64,000 nucleotides of DNA from Candidatus Zixiibacteriota bacterium (GCA_024231855.1 JAAEQD010000106.1:1-64000); one strand, 5' to 3'. Positions 43,747 through 52,943 are shown, numbered from the stretch's first letter. The notes: generated by a model from the letters alone, not told the origin. Numbers and translations are program-made.

Positions 43747-44480
43747 GGCAGTAATATCGGAATACGGATTTGTCTCAGCGACATTCCATCCTGATCCTGA
43801 CGCGCGAGGATTGCCGTTTCAAGGAGAAGTGAGGAACTTACAGCAACCCGACAGTGAGCATCGTAAGCCGTGCGTTGTCGCTGAAGTTGCGGGTCGGCCT
43901 GGTAGCATGTTATGACCGTATCGGATTGTTCGGTCAATACCGCCAACTCCATAAACGAAGCGCCACCGGAGCTGAAAAGGATCACCAGCGAGTCGAGAGT
44001 GGCAGAGGAATCCCACGCCGCGGCCACTATACCTTGGCCAACAGGATCCGAAAATTCGGAATCGCTTTTCGGAGCGCCGTGAAGCGTGGCCAATACCGCC
44101 AGCTCATCTGACCGATAGTTCTTTAATTGGCTACCGTATTGAGTTGGGAATTCCAGTACATACTTAGTCGATCGAATTTCGCCAATGTCATATTCAGCCC
44201 GAGCGCTATAGAGACCATCGGCCGACTCTATATCGATCCAGAGCTTGAGCGAGGAATGTTCCGGCAGCCAAACAGTAAGTTGAGATGGGTCGGGAGATAT
44301 TTTTTTGCCTACGGCCACCACGCCCAGGAGACCCTCACTGGAGAGGGGCGCTGAACTGAAATTTTCGGCAAATGTTTCGCCCGTCACAGCCAGCTTATGT
44401 GACGACGCATCCGTGGGAGCAGCCAACACCGAAAGCAGTACAGCGGCACAACTCAAAGCAATAAGGTTTTTTTTCATCAT
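43743..44480 (-). CDS. uncharacterised secreted protein, first gene of the protease operon
   Basis: A 245-residue protein with a clear signal peptide (MMKKNLIALSCAAVLLSVLA, cleaved near APTDA). The mature part is polar and probably beta-rich (LTVWLPEHSSLKLWIDIESA). It carries three cysteines in total, two of them in the mature C-terminal part (VITCYQADPQ and DAHCRVAVSS), which could form a disulfide. I recognise no family. It is coupled by a four-base overlap to the membrane protein gene, itself coupled to the trypsin-like protease. An order of secreted partner, membrane partner, protease suggests one extracytoplasmic complex or cascade. Confidence 0.7.
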   Translation of the reverse strand: MMKKNLIALSCAAVLLSVLAAPTDASSHKLAVTGETFAENFSSAPLSSEGLLGVVAVGKKISPDPSQLTVWLPEHSSLKLWIDIESADGLYSARAEYDIGEIRSTKYVLEFPTQYGSQLKNYRSDELAVLATLHGAPKSDSEFSDPVGQGIVAAAWDSSATLDSLVILFSSGGASFMELAVLTEQSDTVITCYQADPQLQRQRTAYDAHCRVAVSSSLLLETAILARQDQDGMSLRQIRIPILLP

Positions 44481-45104
44481 GCCTCATTTACCATTTTAAA
44501 AAGGTAATCATATATGTATTTTGGATTCACGATATCCTCCTCACTCGTATTTCCTATAGCGTTTAAAAATCCGAACACTTAATTAACTGTCAATTGTACC
44601 TGCGGGCCATGTCTATGGAGACCTTGGTCAATCCTGAAAACGTATAAAATAATCACAGCCCCAATTATTAATAAAATTATCGCTTATTGAGGTTACAATG
44701 TCAAGAGAAAATTGCCAGGAGTTTCCCCGATTTTCTGGAAACTACAATATCCAATTCTTGAAAACGTTAATCCTACGTAAAAATTAAATCATCAATAAAA
44801 TAGCCGGGACTTCAGGCGCAACTCCCGGGAATTGCTTTCCGCCATATCGCTGCCGGCGGTCCGGATGACACTGTATTCAATAGGAGACACATAACCGAGC
44901 CTTGATAATGTATTATACATGAGTGATTAGTATTTAAAGCGATCAGAGAAGGCAATCTACACCTTATCTACTTTAAGTATTGCATTTAGGTCATTTTTTA
45001 TTTATCATATAAAGTCAGTACCGGCAAATTCAAGAAAACGAAATCTACAGGCCGGAAGGAAAAGTTACCAATAGATAATAAACTTATTTCCGAGGGGTGT
45101 AAAA
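44481..45104. other. intergenic, 624 bases between divergent genes
   Basis: No gene, RNA or clear repeat is seen. It is AT-rich in parts and separates the divergent protease operon and the FG-GAP lipoprotein, so it must contain both promoters. Confidence 0.5.
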
Positions 45105-46592
45105 GTGAAAAATATTATCGTTCGTTCGATTCCTATGACTGTTGCTTTACTTGTCATCCTCGCGGCGCTCTGGATTGCCTTGGGAGGATGCGGTAGTAAA
45201 GAGCGCAATAATCCGCTTGATCCCGATAATCCGGATGTCTCGGCGGATCTATTCGGTGTCACACTGACCATGAGGACGGCCGCGGTCCACCTGGATTGGA
45301 CGGCTGTGGATCACGAAGCCATCGAAGGCTACCGTGTGTACAGGCGCGAAGGAGATCAGAATACCAACCTCATTGCCACCCTTGAGCTAGACCACCTGAG
45401 TTTCTATGATAGTCCCGTGGAAATTGATGTCGATTACTACTACTCTCTTGCTGCGTACGATAGTGAGGGACAGGTAAGTATGAGGAGTCCGGCAAAACAT
45501 ATTTTGACATCTGATGTAAATCTGTACGATCAGCCCAACCACTACGGTATAGGGGAAGGTCCTCGTTCCCTTGCCACCTCGGACTTTAACAATGATGGCT
45601 ACATTGACATTGCCGTGGCTTTGCATCAAGACGACCAGGTGGGAATCCTTTTCAACGACGGTACCGGCGGTTTTACTTCCACGGCCATTCGTGATGTTAC
45701 TGCCGGTCCTTATACCGTATCTGTCGGTGATTTTGATGATGATGAGGACGATGACATCGTGGTGGCTTGCTCGGAATCTGATTCTGTGACATTCTTATGG
45801 AATAATGGCGGAAATTTTGACAACATTTCATATTTTGATTTCATGCCTACGTCGTCGGTCCATGCCGGATATATAGATGAGGATTCCAGGTGTGATGTGC
45901 TGATGGTCACAACTGAAGGGCATGGTTATTTCGTTACAAGCCTTCTGAATGGCTTTTCGGCAAACATGGTTACAAACGAGCTGGGACCGTGGGCGAAAGC
46001 GGTGCTGGTGGACTTCAGAGAGATAGGATACCAGGACATGATATCGGTGAGCCAGACGGAATGGCAGGGTGACAACACCAGGGTATTCCACGGAGGGCTT
46101 TACGGCCCTGAGGTCAATCAGGAATGGTTGATGATGTGGGCTCCAGCGTCGCTGGTGGCTGCCGACTTCGACGGCAACGAGCAAACCGATTTCGCGGTGG
46201 TAACCTATGGATATCCCGATTATCCATTGTACGCGCACGGCGTCCATGTGTTTATTAACATCGGCAACGGAATATTCAACGAACCCGTGCGCTACGCGGA
46301 TGACACTTGGACAGGCGGCCAACTGGGTCGGCCCTTTCTGTACGGTATCTGTGCTTTGGATACCGACAACGACGGAAACATGGACCTTGCGACTACCAGC
46401 GTGCTCTTTTCCACCGTAGCTGTCTGGCGAGGAAGAGGGGACGGCACCTTTGACCAACCAACCAGTTGGATTACTGACTCCATACCTTATGACGTAACAG
46501 CGGCGGACTTTGACAATGATGGTGATTTCGACCTGGCTGTAGCCAATTACGGCTCGGGTACGGTATCGATCTTTATTAACAACACCAGGTAG
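45105..46592 (+). CDS. FG-GAP/VCBS-repeat lipoprotein with N-terminal fibronectin-like domain
   Basis: A 495-residue protein. The N-terminus LLVILAALWIALGGCGSKER has a lipobox (LGGC), followed by NNPLDPDNPDVSADLFGV, a linker common in lipoproteins of these lineages. Residues ~50-125 look like a fibronectin type III domain (LDWTAVDHEAIEGYRVYRRE). The rest is FG-GAP/VCBS blades with Ca-binding loops: SDFNNDGYIDIAVALHQDD, VGDFDDDEDDDIVVACSE, ALDTDNDGNMDLATTS and AADFDNDGDFDLAVANYGSG. A surface-attached propeller for adhesion or protein binding is likely. Unlike the FG-GAP protein at 22287 it has no type IX domain. Confidence 0.85.
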   Translation: MKNIIVRSIPMTVALLVILAALWIALGGCGSKERNNPLDPDNPDVSADLFGVTLTMRTAAVHLDWTAVDHEAIEGYRVYRREGDQNTNLIATLELDHLSFYDSPVEIDVDYYYSLAAYDSEGQVSMRSPAKHILTSDVNLYDQPNHYGIGEGPRSLATSDFNNDGYIDIAVALHQDDQVGILFNDGTGGFTSTAIRDVTAGPYTVSVGDFDDDEDDDIVVACSESDSVTFLWNNGGNFDNISYFDFMPTSSVHAGYIDEDSRCDVLMVTTEGHGYFVTSLLNGFSANMVTNELGPWAKAVLVDFREIGYQDMISVSQTEWQGDNTRVFHGGLYGPEVNQEWLMMWAPASLVAADFDGNEQTDFAVVTYGYPDYPLYAHGVHVFINIGNGIFNEPVRYADDTWTGGQLGRPFLYGICALDTDNDGNMDLATTSVLFSTVAVWRGRGDGTFDQPTSWITDSIPYDVTAADFDNDGDFDLAVANYGSGTVSIFINNTR

Positions 46593-46944
46593 CCGCGATT
46601 GTGTCATCCGGAGCTGTATCGGCCAGCTCGAGGATCGCCTCCTCCCCTAACAACATTCAGTCTCATCCTCGTGGTTGTTGGCGTGGTTCCATATAGTATC
46701 TTGACAGTCCAATTATAGGTTACACTTAAACATGGACATCTCTATCAGAAAAAACTTGACAACGGCTGGAGCTAAGAATTATATTAACTCAACATTTTTT
46801 AAATATCAACTGGGATACACTCTGGCTATTTGTAGTTTTATCTTGAAGTACTATATAAATCGAAGTTGTCTTACAACATAAAAATTGCATTCGGTTGATA
46901 AAACTATCGAAGGGAATATCTAAATTTAATCATAGGAGCTTGTC
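46593..46944. other. intergenic, 352 bases
   Basis: No gene is seen. The last ~180 bases are AT-rich and precede an AGGAG site for the subtilase, so they probably contain its promoter. Confidence 0.45.
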
Positions 46945-49900
46945 ATGAAACTGTTTAAAAATCCGAGTTGCGATTTTGGCTCAATTATTTCGGCCAGATT
47001 CGCGTTCATCGCGATTTGCGCTTCGATCTTTGTGCTGATGGCGGCCGGCCTGTCGTATGGCCAGAGAGAGGGCGTAAAGGATTTCTTCTATTCCAATGGA
47101 CATAAGCATGAGCTTGTAGTATCCGACATATCGTTTGGTGTAGTAGCCAGGGATACCATTTCCTCAGAAGACATGGGGATTTTGGCCGATTCTCTGGGTT
47201 ATTCCGTAATTCGAAAATTGCCTCAGAATATCTATATAATCGGATTAAACAATGCAACTTCCAGGGATAGTCTTGCTGATATAGCACGGAATTTCCAAAG
47301 CCATTTTCAAAATCTAATCAAGTATTCCGGCCTGGTAACGACTCCGGTAAACGCCGATGTTCCTCTGATCACCACCGATGAGTTTATTGTCAAATTCCAT
47401 GAAAATGTAGATTCATTGCAGGTAGATACGCTGAATAATGTACATGGCGTGAAGATACTGGAGAAGAGTCGATATGTTCCCAATCAGTATGTTCTAAAGG
47501 TATTAAGGGAATCCGACTCAAACGGACTGGAAATGGCCAACCGGTATCACCAAATGGAAATCGTTGAATTCTCCCACCCCAATTTCGTTCGTGTGATTGA
47601 GTACAGGCAGTCCATTTCCAATGACACGTATATCGACAATCAATGGCATCTTCAGAACACCGGACAGTCAGGTGGAACTATCGATGCCGATATCGACGCT
47701 GAACTTGCCTGGGCTATTGAGAGCGGTAAAGCCGGTACGATCATAGCCGTTCTTGACGATGGTTTCGACATGGAGCATCCGGATTTAACGCCAAATTTCT
47801 GGATTAATCAACCAGAGAAAATCGGCGTCGCCAATATCGATGATGACGGCAATGGGTTAATCGATGACATACACGGGTGGGATTTTGATGATAGTGATGA
47901 ATGGCCGGCAGCGGAGGATGATCCCAATCCCATTCTTCCTGCCCATTATGACGATCATGGAACCGCGGTTGCCGGAGCCGCTGTGGCTCGCGGGGATAAT
48001 GGAATAGGGGTATCTGGAAGCTGCCAAGAATGTGGCTTGATGATGCTTCGTATTGGAAGTACAGATAATAGTATTGAAGAAGCCTTTGAGTACGCAAGTG
48101 ACATGGGTGCTCGTATAATCAACTGTAGTTGGGGTTTTAAATCGTCATCCACGGCTATCAACAATGGCATTTCCTATGCCGCTAATGCGGGCGCGGTTAT
48201 ATTCTTTGCCAAGGAAAATACGTCATTTGATGACTGCGTTGGAATCGATCAGGATATTTCCTCTCATGGAAGTGTTATTGCCGTCAGCGCTTCCACCAAT
48301 ATCGATAGATGGGGCGATGGCGGATTTGGAGATTGCATGGATCTCTTGGCGCCGGGAGTAGTGACAACCCCTGGGCCCCCTGCGCCCTATGAACTCTGGG
48401 GGGTTACCACCGATCGTCAGGGGGCTGATGGTTATAACAACACCAATCCAGACCCAAACGCGTATTGTCCTGCTGAGGTTCTGGATCAGGATTACACATT
48501 CTGCCTTAAATCCGCCTCTATCGCCACACCGATAGCATCAGGTGTGGCCGGGTTGATTTTGTCGGCAAATACAAATTTAGATCGGACGCAGGTTCAGAAT
48601 CTTCTACAGGATACCGCCGACAAGATCGAACATTCTAAAGGCGAATATGATCCAAACACCGGATTCAGCTCTCCGTCGACCGGAACCGCCACTCACGGTT
48701 GGGGAAGGATTAACGCTTTCGAGGCCGTGCGCATAGCGGCTTCATCAGCCGACGGCGGTAAAAATGGAGTTGACATATTTCTGCGCGATAACAGGCTTGA
48801 CTGGGGAAATACGGAACAACGCTCCAGCGTGCTATTCGAACCGACTCGTGGCTTCATTAAACACTGGCGCAGTATGGATATTAAAGTGGACGCTTGGCCG
48901 TATGAAGCCGCTCCTACGGCCGCCACGTTTGATGCCTTTATTGATGAAACACCCACTGCCGTAGCCGGCGAGCCGGATAATCGTGTTTTCGTGAGGGTCC
49001 GGAATCGGGGTCCTGTTACGGCTGCTGATGTTAAGGTCAAACTGCTATGGACTCAATTTTCGGCAGGGCTACCAAGTCTACCGAGTGATTTCTGGTCTAA
49101 TTTTCCGGGCAACGGAGGCGAATGGACTCCGTTAAATTGTGCGGGTAGTTCCGTAAACTACTGCTCTATTACCGATCTCGCGTATTCAGGCGCTTCGGCG
49201 GCCAAGAGTCCCGCGACCGATGCGGCACAAATTGTCCAGTTTGATTTTCCGCCCCCGCCTTACAATCAAAATAAATCAAATCATTTTTGTCTACTGGCCA
49301 TTGTGCATTCACCACAGGATCCGATCACCACTACTAATCGTGTGGTCGATTTTCTAACTCCCACTGAAAACAATATCACTCATCGGAATTATCATAATCT
49401 CAGCACCGCCAAGTCCTCGAAATCCGCGGAGTCGTTTTATGTCCGAAATCCTTTTCAGCATGAAATCAGAACTCGTTTGCGCCATGAAGCGCCGGAAAAC
49501 TGGAAGGTTGAATTGGATAGCCTTCGTTTTGATGAGTGGTTCAGCATGGATGCGGGTTTGAGTATTCTCGCGACGGTGAAAGTCAATCTTCCTGAACCCA
49601 ATCTATCAGGCGAGGTGTCAATCATTCAGGATATACTTCATGAAGATAACGTGGAACCATTAGGCGGATTGACATTGGGATTTACAGGAGATTTGCCCGA
49701 TAAGCCTATTCCTGAAATGAATAATGTCTATCCATACTTGATCGGCAGCTTTGATTTAAGACATGGTCGACACACAACCTTCACGATTATAAATCCGACC
49801 GCGAAATATCTAAGAATACTGGTGGCATTTTTTGATGATAATGAAAATCCGTTAGGTTGTCAGTGGGAGAAATTGAGTCCTAATGATATGGTGGAAATCG

Positions 49901-50130
49901 ATACCAGAAAACACATTAAAAAGAATGTTATTGGAGTGGCAAAAATCGTTTCATTTCATATCAAGAAGGATAAACCGGATCATGGGATTGTCGGTTTTCA
50001 AAAGCATTATCGAAAAAGCGGATTTCTGTTTTGGAGATGTCATAAAGTAACCGCCGAGTCGCCATTACAGCCGATTACTTATGAAGTTCTCAAACTTGAT
50101 CTGGAAAAAATATTAAGTGCATGTCCATAA
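46945..50130 (+). CDS. large secreted subtilisin-like (S8) serine protease
   Basis: A 1061-residue exported protease. The N-terminus has a long signal region (FAFIAICASIFVLMAAGLSY), followed by a ~190-residue propeptide-like domain (DEFIVKFHENVDSLQVDTLN). The S8 catalytic core has Asp in IIAVLDDGFDMEHPDLTP (about residue 270), His in DDHGTAVAGAAVARGDNGIG (about 337) and Ser in KSASIATPIASGVAGLILSA (about 523). The usual GTSMATP box is SASIATP, keeping the serine. The C-terminal ~450 residues hold CARDB-like segments (VRVRNRGPVTAADVKVKLLW) and a last domain rich in aromatic residues. No type IX or membrane anchor is seen, so export is by Sec and release or another route. Confidence 0.88.
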   Translation: MKLFKNPSCDFGSIISARFAFIAICASIFVLMAAGLSYGQREGVKDFFYSNGHKHELVVSDISFGVVARDTISSEDMGILADSLGYSVIRKLPQNIYIIGLNNATSRDSLADIARNFQSHFQNLIKYSGLVTTPVNADVPLITTDEFIVKFHENVDSLQVDTLNNVHGVKILEKSRYVPNQYVLKVLRESDSNGLEMANRYHQMEIVEFSHPNFVRVIEYRQSISNDTYIDNQWHLQNTGQSGGTIDADIDAELAWAIESGKAGTIIAVLDDGFDMEHPDLTPNFWINQPEKIGVANIDDDGNGLIDDIHGWDFDDSDEWPAAEDDPNPILPAHYDDHGTAVAGAAVARGDNGIGVSGSCQECGLMMLRIGSTDNSIEEAFEYASDMGARIINCSWGFKSSSTAINNGISYAANAGAVIFFAKENTSFDDCVGIDQDISSHGSVIAVSASTNIDRWGDGGFGDCMDLLAPGVVTTPGPPAPYELWGVTTDRQGADGYNNTNPDPNAYCPAEVLDQDYTFCLKSASIATPIASGVAGLILSANTNLDRTQVQNLLQDTADKIEHSKGEYDPNTGFSSPSTGTATHGWGRINAFEAVRIAASSADGGKNGVDIFLRDNRLDWGNTEQRSSVLFEPTRGFIKHWRSMDIKVDAWPYEAAPTAATFDAFIDETPTAVAGEPDNRVFVRVRNRGPVTAADVKVKLLWTQFSAGLPSLPSDFWSNFPGNGGEWTPLNCAGSSVNYCSITDLAYSGASAAKSPATDAAQIVQFDFPPPPYNQNKSNHFCLLAIVHSPQDPITTTNRVVDFLTPTENNITHRNYHNLSTAKSSKSAESFYVRNPFQHEIRTRLRHEAPENWKVELDSLRFDEWFSMDAGLSILATVKVNLPEPNLSGEVSIIQDILHEDNVEPLGGLTLGFTGDLPDKPIPEMNNVYPYLIGSFDLRHGRHTTFTIINPTAKYLRILVAFFDDNENPLGCQWEKLSPNDMVEIDTRKHIKKNVIGVAKIVSFHIKKDKPDHGIVGFQKHYRKSGFLFWRCHKVTAESPLQPITYEVLKLDLEKILSACP

Positions 50131-50508
50131 AGACATACCAGTTGACCACCCATCGGCTGATCGAACCGCGAGACGGTGACTGCAGGAGGATTGTTCCGAT
50201 GGAGGAAGCGGGGAAATAAGCTGTTTGTGGATTAGAGATTGATGCGGGAAGGCGGTTGGCGGGTAACTTTTCTGTTTGGGCCAATTATCATCGCCAGCTA
50301 TTGCTCTCTCGTAGCGGAATTTAATTGAATTCGGGGAATAGTTATCTGGCCTTAATTCTGGTATGTTTTAATTTAAAATATGATCAAGAACACTAACATC
50401 CGATAATTTAAGCGAAAATACCGATGATCTAGTTATCTCAAAGATTGCAGCAAACAGGAATTTCGTACTATTTGGCAGTCAGCAAAATGTCAATACTATT
50501 TACAATAT

Positions 50509-50835
50509 TCAACCGTCTCTATACCAGCTTGAGAGAAACACTAGATACCGCGGTGGGCGTTTTAACGCTGGTAAACGTTGAGTTACTTTCCCATGGCCAA
50601 GCGTTTTTAAGACCCAACCATGTACTGGAACAGAAGTAAAATCTAAAGTCCTTTTAACCGATTCATCTCCAAATCCGATTCCCTGTTTGTTCCATCTTTT
50701 AGCAGTTTCCCTGAGTTTGCCTAATTGACTATTTATATGAATTAATTCATTGCCACCCATGATTAGCGTAGCTTGCAGGTCCCTAAGAAATTTCCGGAAT
50801 GAAATAACATCAGTCTGCCCTCGTAATTCGGCCAT
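50509..50835 (-). CDS. short hypothetical frame, possibly a decayed gene
   Basis: A 108-residue frame starting MAELRGQTDVISFRKFLRDL. The first ~50 residues look like an amphipathic helical protein (QATLIMGGNELIHINSQLGK), while the last part (ALKRPPRYLVFLSSWYRDG) looks like random sequence, so a frameshift or truncation is likely. No family is recognised and no good ribosome-binding site is obvious. Treat as doubtful. Confidence 0.25.
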   Translation of the reverse strand: MAELRGQTDVISFRKFLRDLQATLIMGGNELIHINSQLGKLRETAKRWNKQGIGFGDESVKRTLDFTSVPVHGWVLKTLGHGKVTQRLPALKRPPRYLVFLSSWYRDG

Positions 50836-51245
50836 ACTTTCAAAGAATGAAATTTTGTGTTTGCTTGCATTTTCATCAATTAATCTTATTAATGGTGGAG
50901 CAACTATCTAGGTATTAAGGTTTTAAGAATTTCGAAGTGATTGACGAGCATGTTCAATAAGCTCACCTTCAAATATCGACTTTATAATTTTAAAAGCATA
51001 CCCCTGAAAAGTTGATGGCAATTCATCCGAAGCCAAGCTATTACATAAGGTTTATGGCTAGCTCTGCTATTCAGTCGGATCACTGGCCAAACACCTTCGC
51101 ACACTTCCGGATGAAATAACTAGAAATTGTCTTTCACGTGGCCTTGGCGGGTCAAATAAACGCATAAATTAGTATCTTAGAGCGAATTTTAATGATTTCG
51201 ATTTAACCCCAAACAAGACTAATAATGACTGATTATGACTAATTT

Positions 51246-51268
51246 CTGGCATAATATTAACATAGTAA
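51246..51268 (+). repeat. inner direct repeat, right copy
   Basis: CTGGCATAATATTAACATAG plus TAA, matching 41346-41368 at 20 of 23 positions. It lies about 24 bases inside the right attachment repeat of element A. Confidence 0.5.
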
Positions 51269-51291
51269 ACTATTGCTGACTTTTGAAAATC

Positions 51292-51357
51292 CTTGTAAGT
51301 CGTTGCGGGATATGGTGGGCGGTACTGGACTCGAACCAGTGGCCCCCTGCGTGTAAG
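51292..51357 (-). repeat. proximal attachment-site repeat of element A
   Basis: A 66-base direct repeat of 41141-41206, made of the 3' half of tRNA-Val plus about 20 bases beyond CCA. See the tRNA and element entries. Confidence 0.85.
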
Positions 51358-51390
51358 GCAGGTGCTCTAACCAAACTGAGCTAACCGCCC
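51313..51390 (-). tRNA. tRNA-Val (anticodon TAC)
   Basis: On the minus strand the acceptor GGGCGGT pairs with ACCGCCC, followed by A and an encoded CCA. The D-arm is GCTC-AGTTTGGTTA-GAGC, the anticodon arm CCTGC-CTTACAC-GCAGG, with anticodon TAC (51353-51355 on the plus strand), and the T-arm ACTGG-TTCGAGT-CCAGT. All four stems are intact. The gene is the insertion target of the island region to its left. Confidence 0.95.
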
Positions 51391-51450
51391 GAAGATTCGG
51401 TAATTATTCAATTTTATTAATCGCCAGACGGCTTCGTAAGATTTATGCGG

Positions 51451-51499
51451 CACTCCCGGCTTTCAGCCAGGATACCCTAACCAACTGAGCTAACCGCCC
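51451..51499 (-). pseudogene. truncated tRNA, Phe-like anticodon arm
   Basis: On the minus strand it starts GGGCGGTTAGCTCAGTTGG, with a normal D-arm and an anticodon arm CCTGG-CTGAAAG-CCGGG (anticodon GAA, Phe). After that the sequence departs from a tRNA; there is no T-arm or acceptor 3' strand. It is a remnant or a recombined tRNA half, related to the one at 31939-32010. Confidence 0.6.
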
Positions 51500-51551
51500 G
51501 AACGAATTCCAATATATATATAATATATCGGAACGCAAATTGTTTTAATAG

Positions 51552-52943
51552 CTAAAACTTGGCCGACCGCGGCGCCCTGGGGAACGGGATAACATCCCGG
51601 ATATTGCTCATTCCCGACATATACATCAGTACTCGCGCAAAACCCAACCCGAAACCGGCATGCGGCACCGTGCCGTAACGCCTGATATCGTAATACCAAT
51701 CGACTGTTTTCTCATCGATATTGAAGTACTCTACCTGATCCTTAAGCAAATCCAGACGTTCCTCACGCTGGCTGCCACCTATTATCTCGCCGATTTGCGG
51801 CACTAAAACATCCAGCGCGCCGACCGTTTTGCCGTCATCATTGACCCGCATATAAAATGCCTTGATCTGACGCGGATAATCATAGACCATCACCGGCGCC
51901 TTGAAATGCTCCTCGCACAGGAAACGCTCATGCTCGGATTGCAAATCGACTCCCCAGTCGACGGGGAATACGAACTTCTTCTTAGCTTTTTTCAAGATCT
52001 CAACCGCATCGGTGTAAGGGCATTGGATAAAATCGGTATTAATCACGCTTTCGAGGGTCTTAATTCTGTCCTTGTTGATCCATTGATTGAAAAACGACAT
52101 TTCCTCGGCACACTCATCCAGGGCGTACCTGAACAGGTATTTCAGGAATTCACCGGCTAACTGCATATTTTCGAACAGATCGCAGAACGCCATCTCCGGC
52201 TCGACCATCCAAAATTCGCTTAAGTGACGGGAGGTGTTGGAATTCTCCGCCCGGAAAGTAGGCGCGAACGTGTAAACATCACCCAATGCCGTAGCCATGA
52301 GTTCGGCCTCAAGCTGGCCGGTAACGGTTAGGAATGATTCGGAGGCGAAAAAGTCTTTATCGAAATCGATGTTTTTATCTACAAAAGGCAATTTATATAA
52401 ATCGAGCGTGGTAACGCGAAACATATCGCCGGCGCCTTCAGCATCGGTGCCGGTAATAACCGGCGAGTGCACATAGTAGAATCCCCTGTCCTGAAAGAAC
52501 TTATGAACAGCGTAGGAGATTTTCGAGCGAAACCGGCTGATCACGCCAAATGTGTTTGTCCGGGGCCTGAGATGGGCGATTTCGCGGAGGTATTCGAATG
52601 AGTGACGTTTTTTCTGAAGTGGATACTCCGGTGGACAATCACCAACGACAGTCAGGCTTATAGGGTGCATCTCGATTTTATGCTTGCGTTCCGGGACCGG
52701 TACAAGCGGCCCTTCAAGGTGTACTGAGGCGCCCAGCTTGGCGCGTTCAAGATCGGCGAAATTCTCCGGGTTTTCCAGCACGATCTGAAGATTAGCCAGG
52801 CTGCTGCCATCGTTTATCTCCAAAAATGCCAGGTTGGATGAATCCCGGCGCGTTCTGATCCAACCCATAACGATTACACTATCACGGGCTTTATCGTTCT
52901 CTTTTAGTATATGAGCAATTTTTGTCTTTTTAAAATAATCCAT
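51552..52943 (-). CDS. asnS: asparaginyl-tRNA synthetase
   Basis: A 463-residue class IIb synthetase of normal length. The N-terminal OB-fold anticodon-binding domain has VIVMGWIRTRRDSSNLAFLE. Motif 2 is seen in FAPTFRAENSNTSRHLSEFW, and motif 3 in GFGLGFARVLMYMSGMSNIR ending in DVIPFPR. AsnS rather than AspS is indicated by FRAENSNTSRHLSEFWMVEP and the end RDVIPFPRAPRSAKF. It charges tRNA-Asn with asparagine in the cytoplasm. It is a core gene on the right flank of the island and is transcribed alone. Confidence 0.96.
   Translation of the reverse strand: MDYFKKTKIAHILKENDKARDSVIVMGWIRTRRDSSNLAFLEINDGSSLANLQIVLENPENFADLERAKLGASVHLEGPLVPVPERKHKIEMHPISLTVVGDCPPEYPLQKKRHSFEYLREIAHLRPRTNTFGVISRFRSKISYAVHKFFQDRGFYYVHSPVITGTDAEGAGDMFRVTTLDLYKLPFVDKNIDFDKDFFASESFLTVTGQLEAELMATALGDVYTFAPTFRAENSNTSRHLSEFWMVEPEMAFCDLFENMQLAGEFLKYLFRYALDECAEEMSFFNQWINKDRIKTLESVINTDFIQCPYTDAVEILKKAKKKFVFPVDWGVDLQSEHERFLCEEHFKAPVMVYDYPRQIKAFYMRVNDDGKTVGALDVLVPQIGEIIGGSQREERLDLLKDQVEYFNIDEKTVDWYYDIRRYGTVPHAGFGLGFARVLMYMSGMSNIRDVIPFPRAPRSAKF

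Larger units (their letters stand above)
41162..51312. mobile_element. putative integrative element A at tRNA-Val (10.1 kb)
   Basis: The element lies directly past the 3' end of the intact tRNA-Val (51313-51390, minus). Its far end is a tRNA-Val 3'-half copy in direct orientation, and an integrase remnant sits next to that end. A second, shorter direct repeat (41346-41368 and 51246-51268) lies inside both ends. The cargo is a protease operon, an FG-GAP lipoprotein and a subtilase. With only 77 residues of integrase left, it is probably fixed. Confidence 0.65.
50131..51312. other. gene-poor right end of element A
   Basis: About 1.2 kb with one weak reading frame (50509-50835). The rest shows no gene, RNA or strong repeat except the inner repeat at 51246-51268 and the 66-bp attachment repeat from 51292. 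Scattered short frames suggest decayed sequence. Confidence 0.45.

Noticed and set aside
45828-46607. 259-residue minus-strand frame opposite the FG-GAP lipoprotein
   Set aside because: It mirrors a gene with a lipobox and repeated calcium-binding loops and shows no domain of its own.
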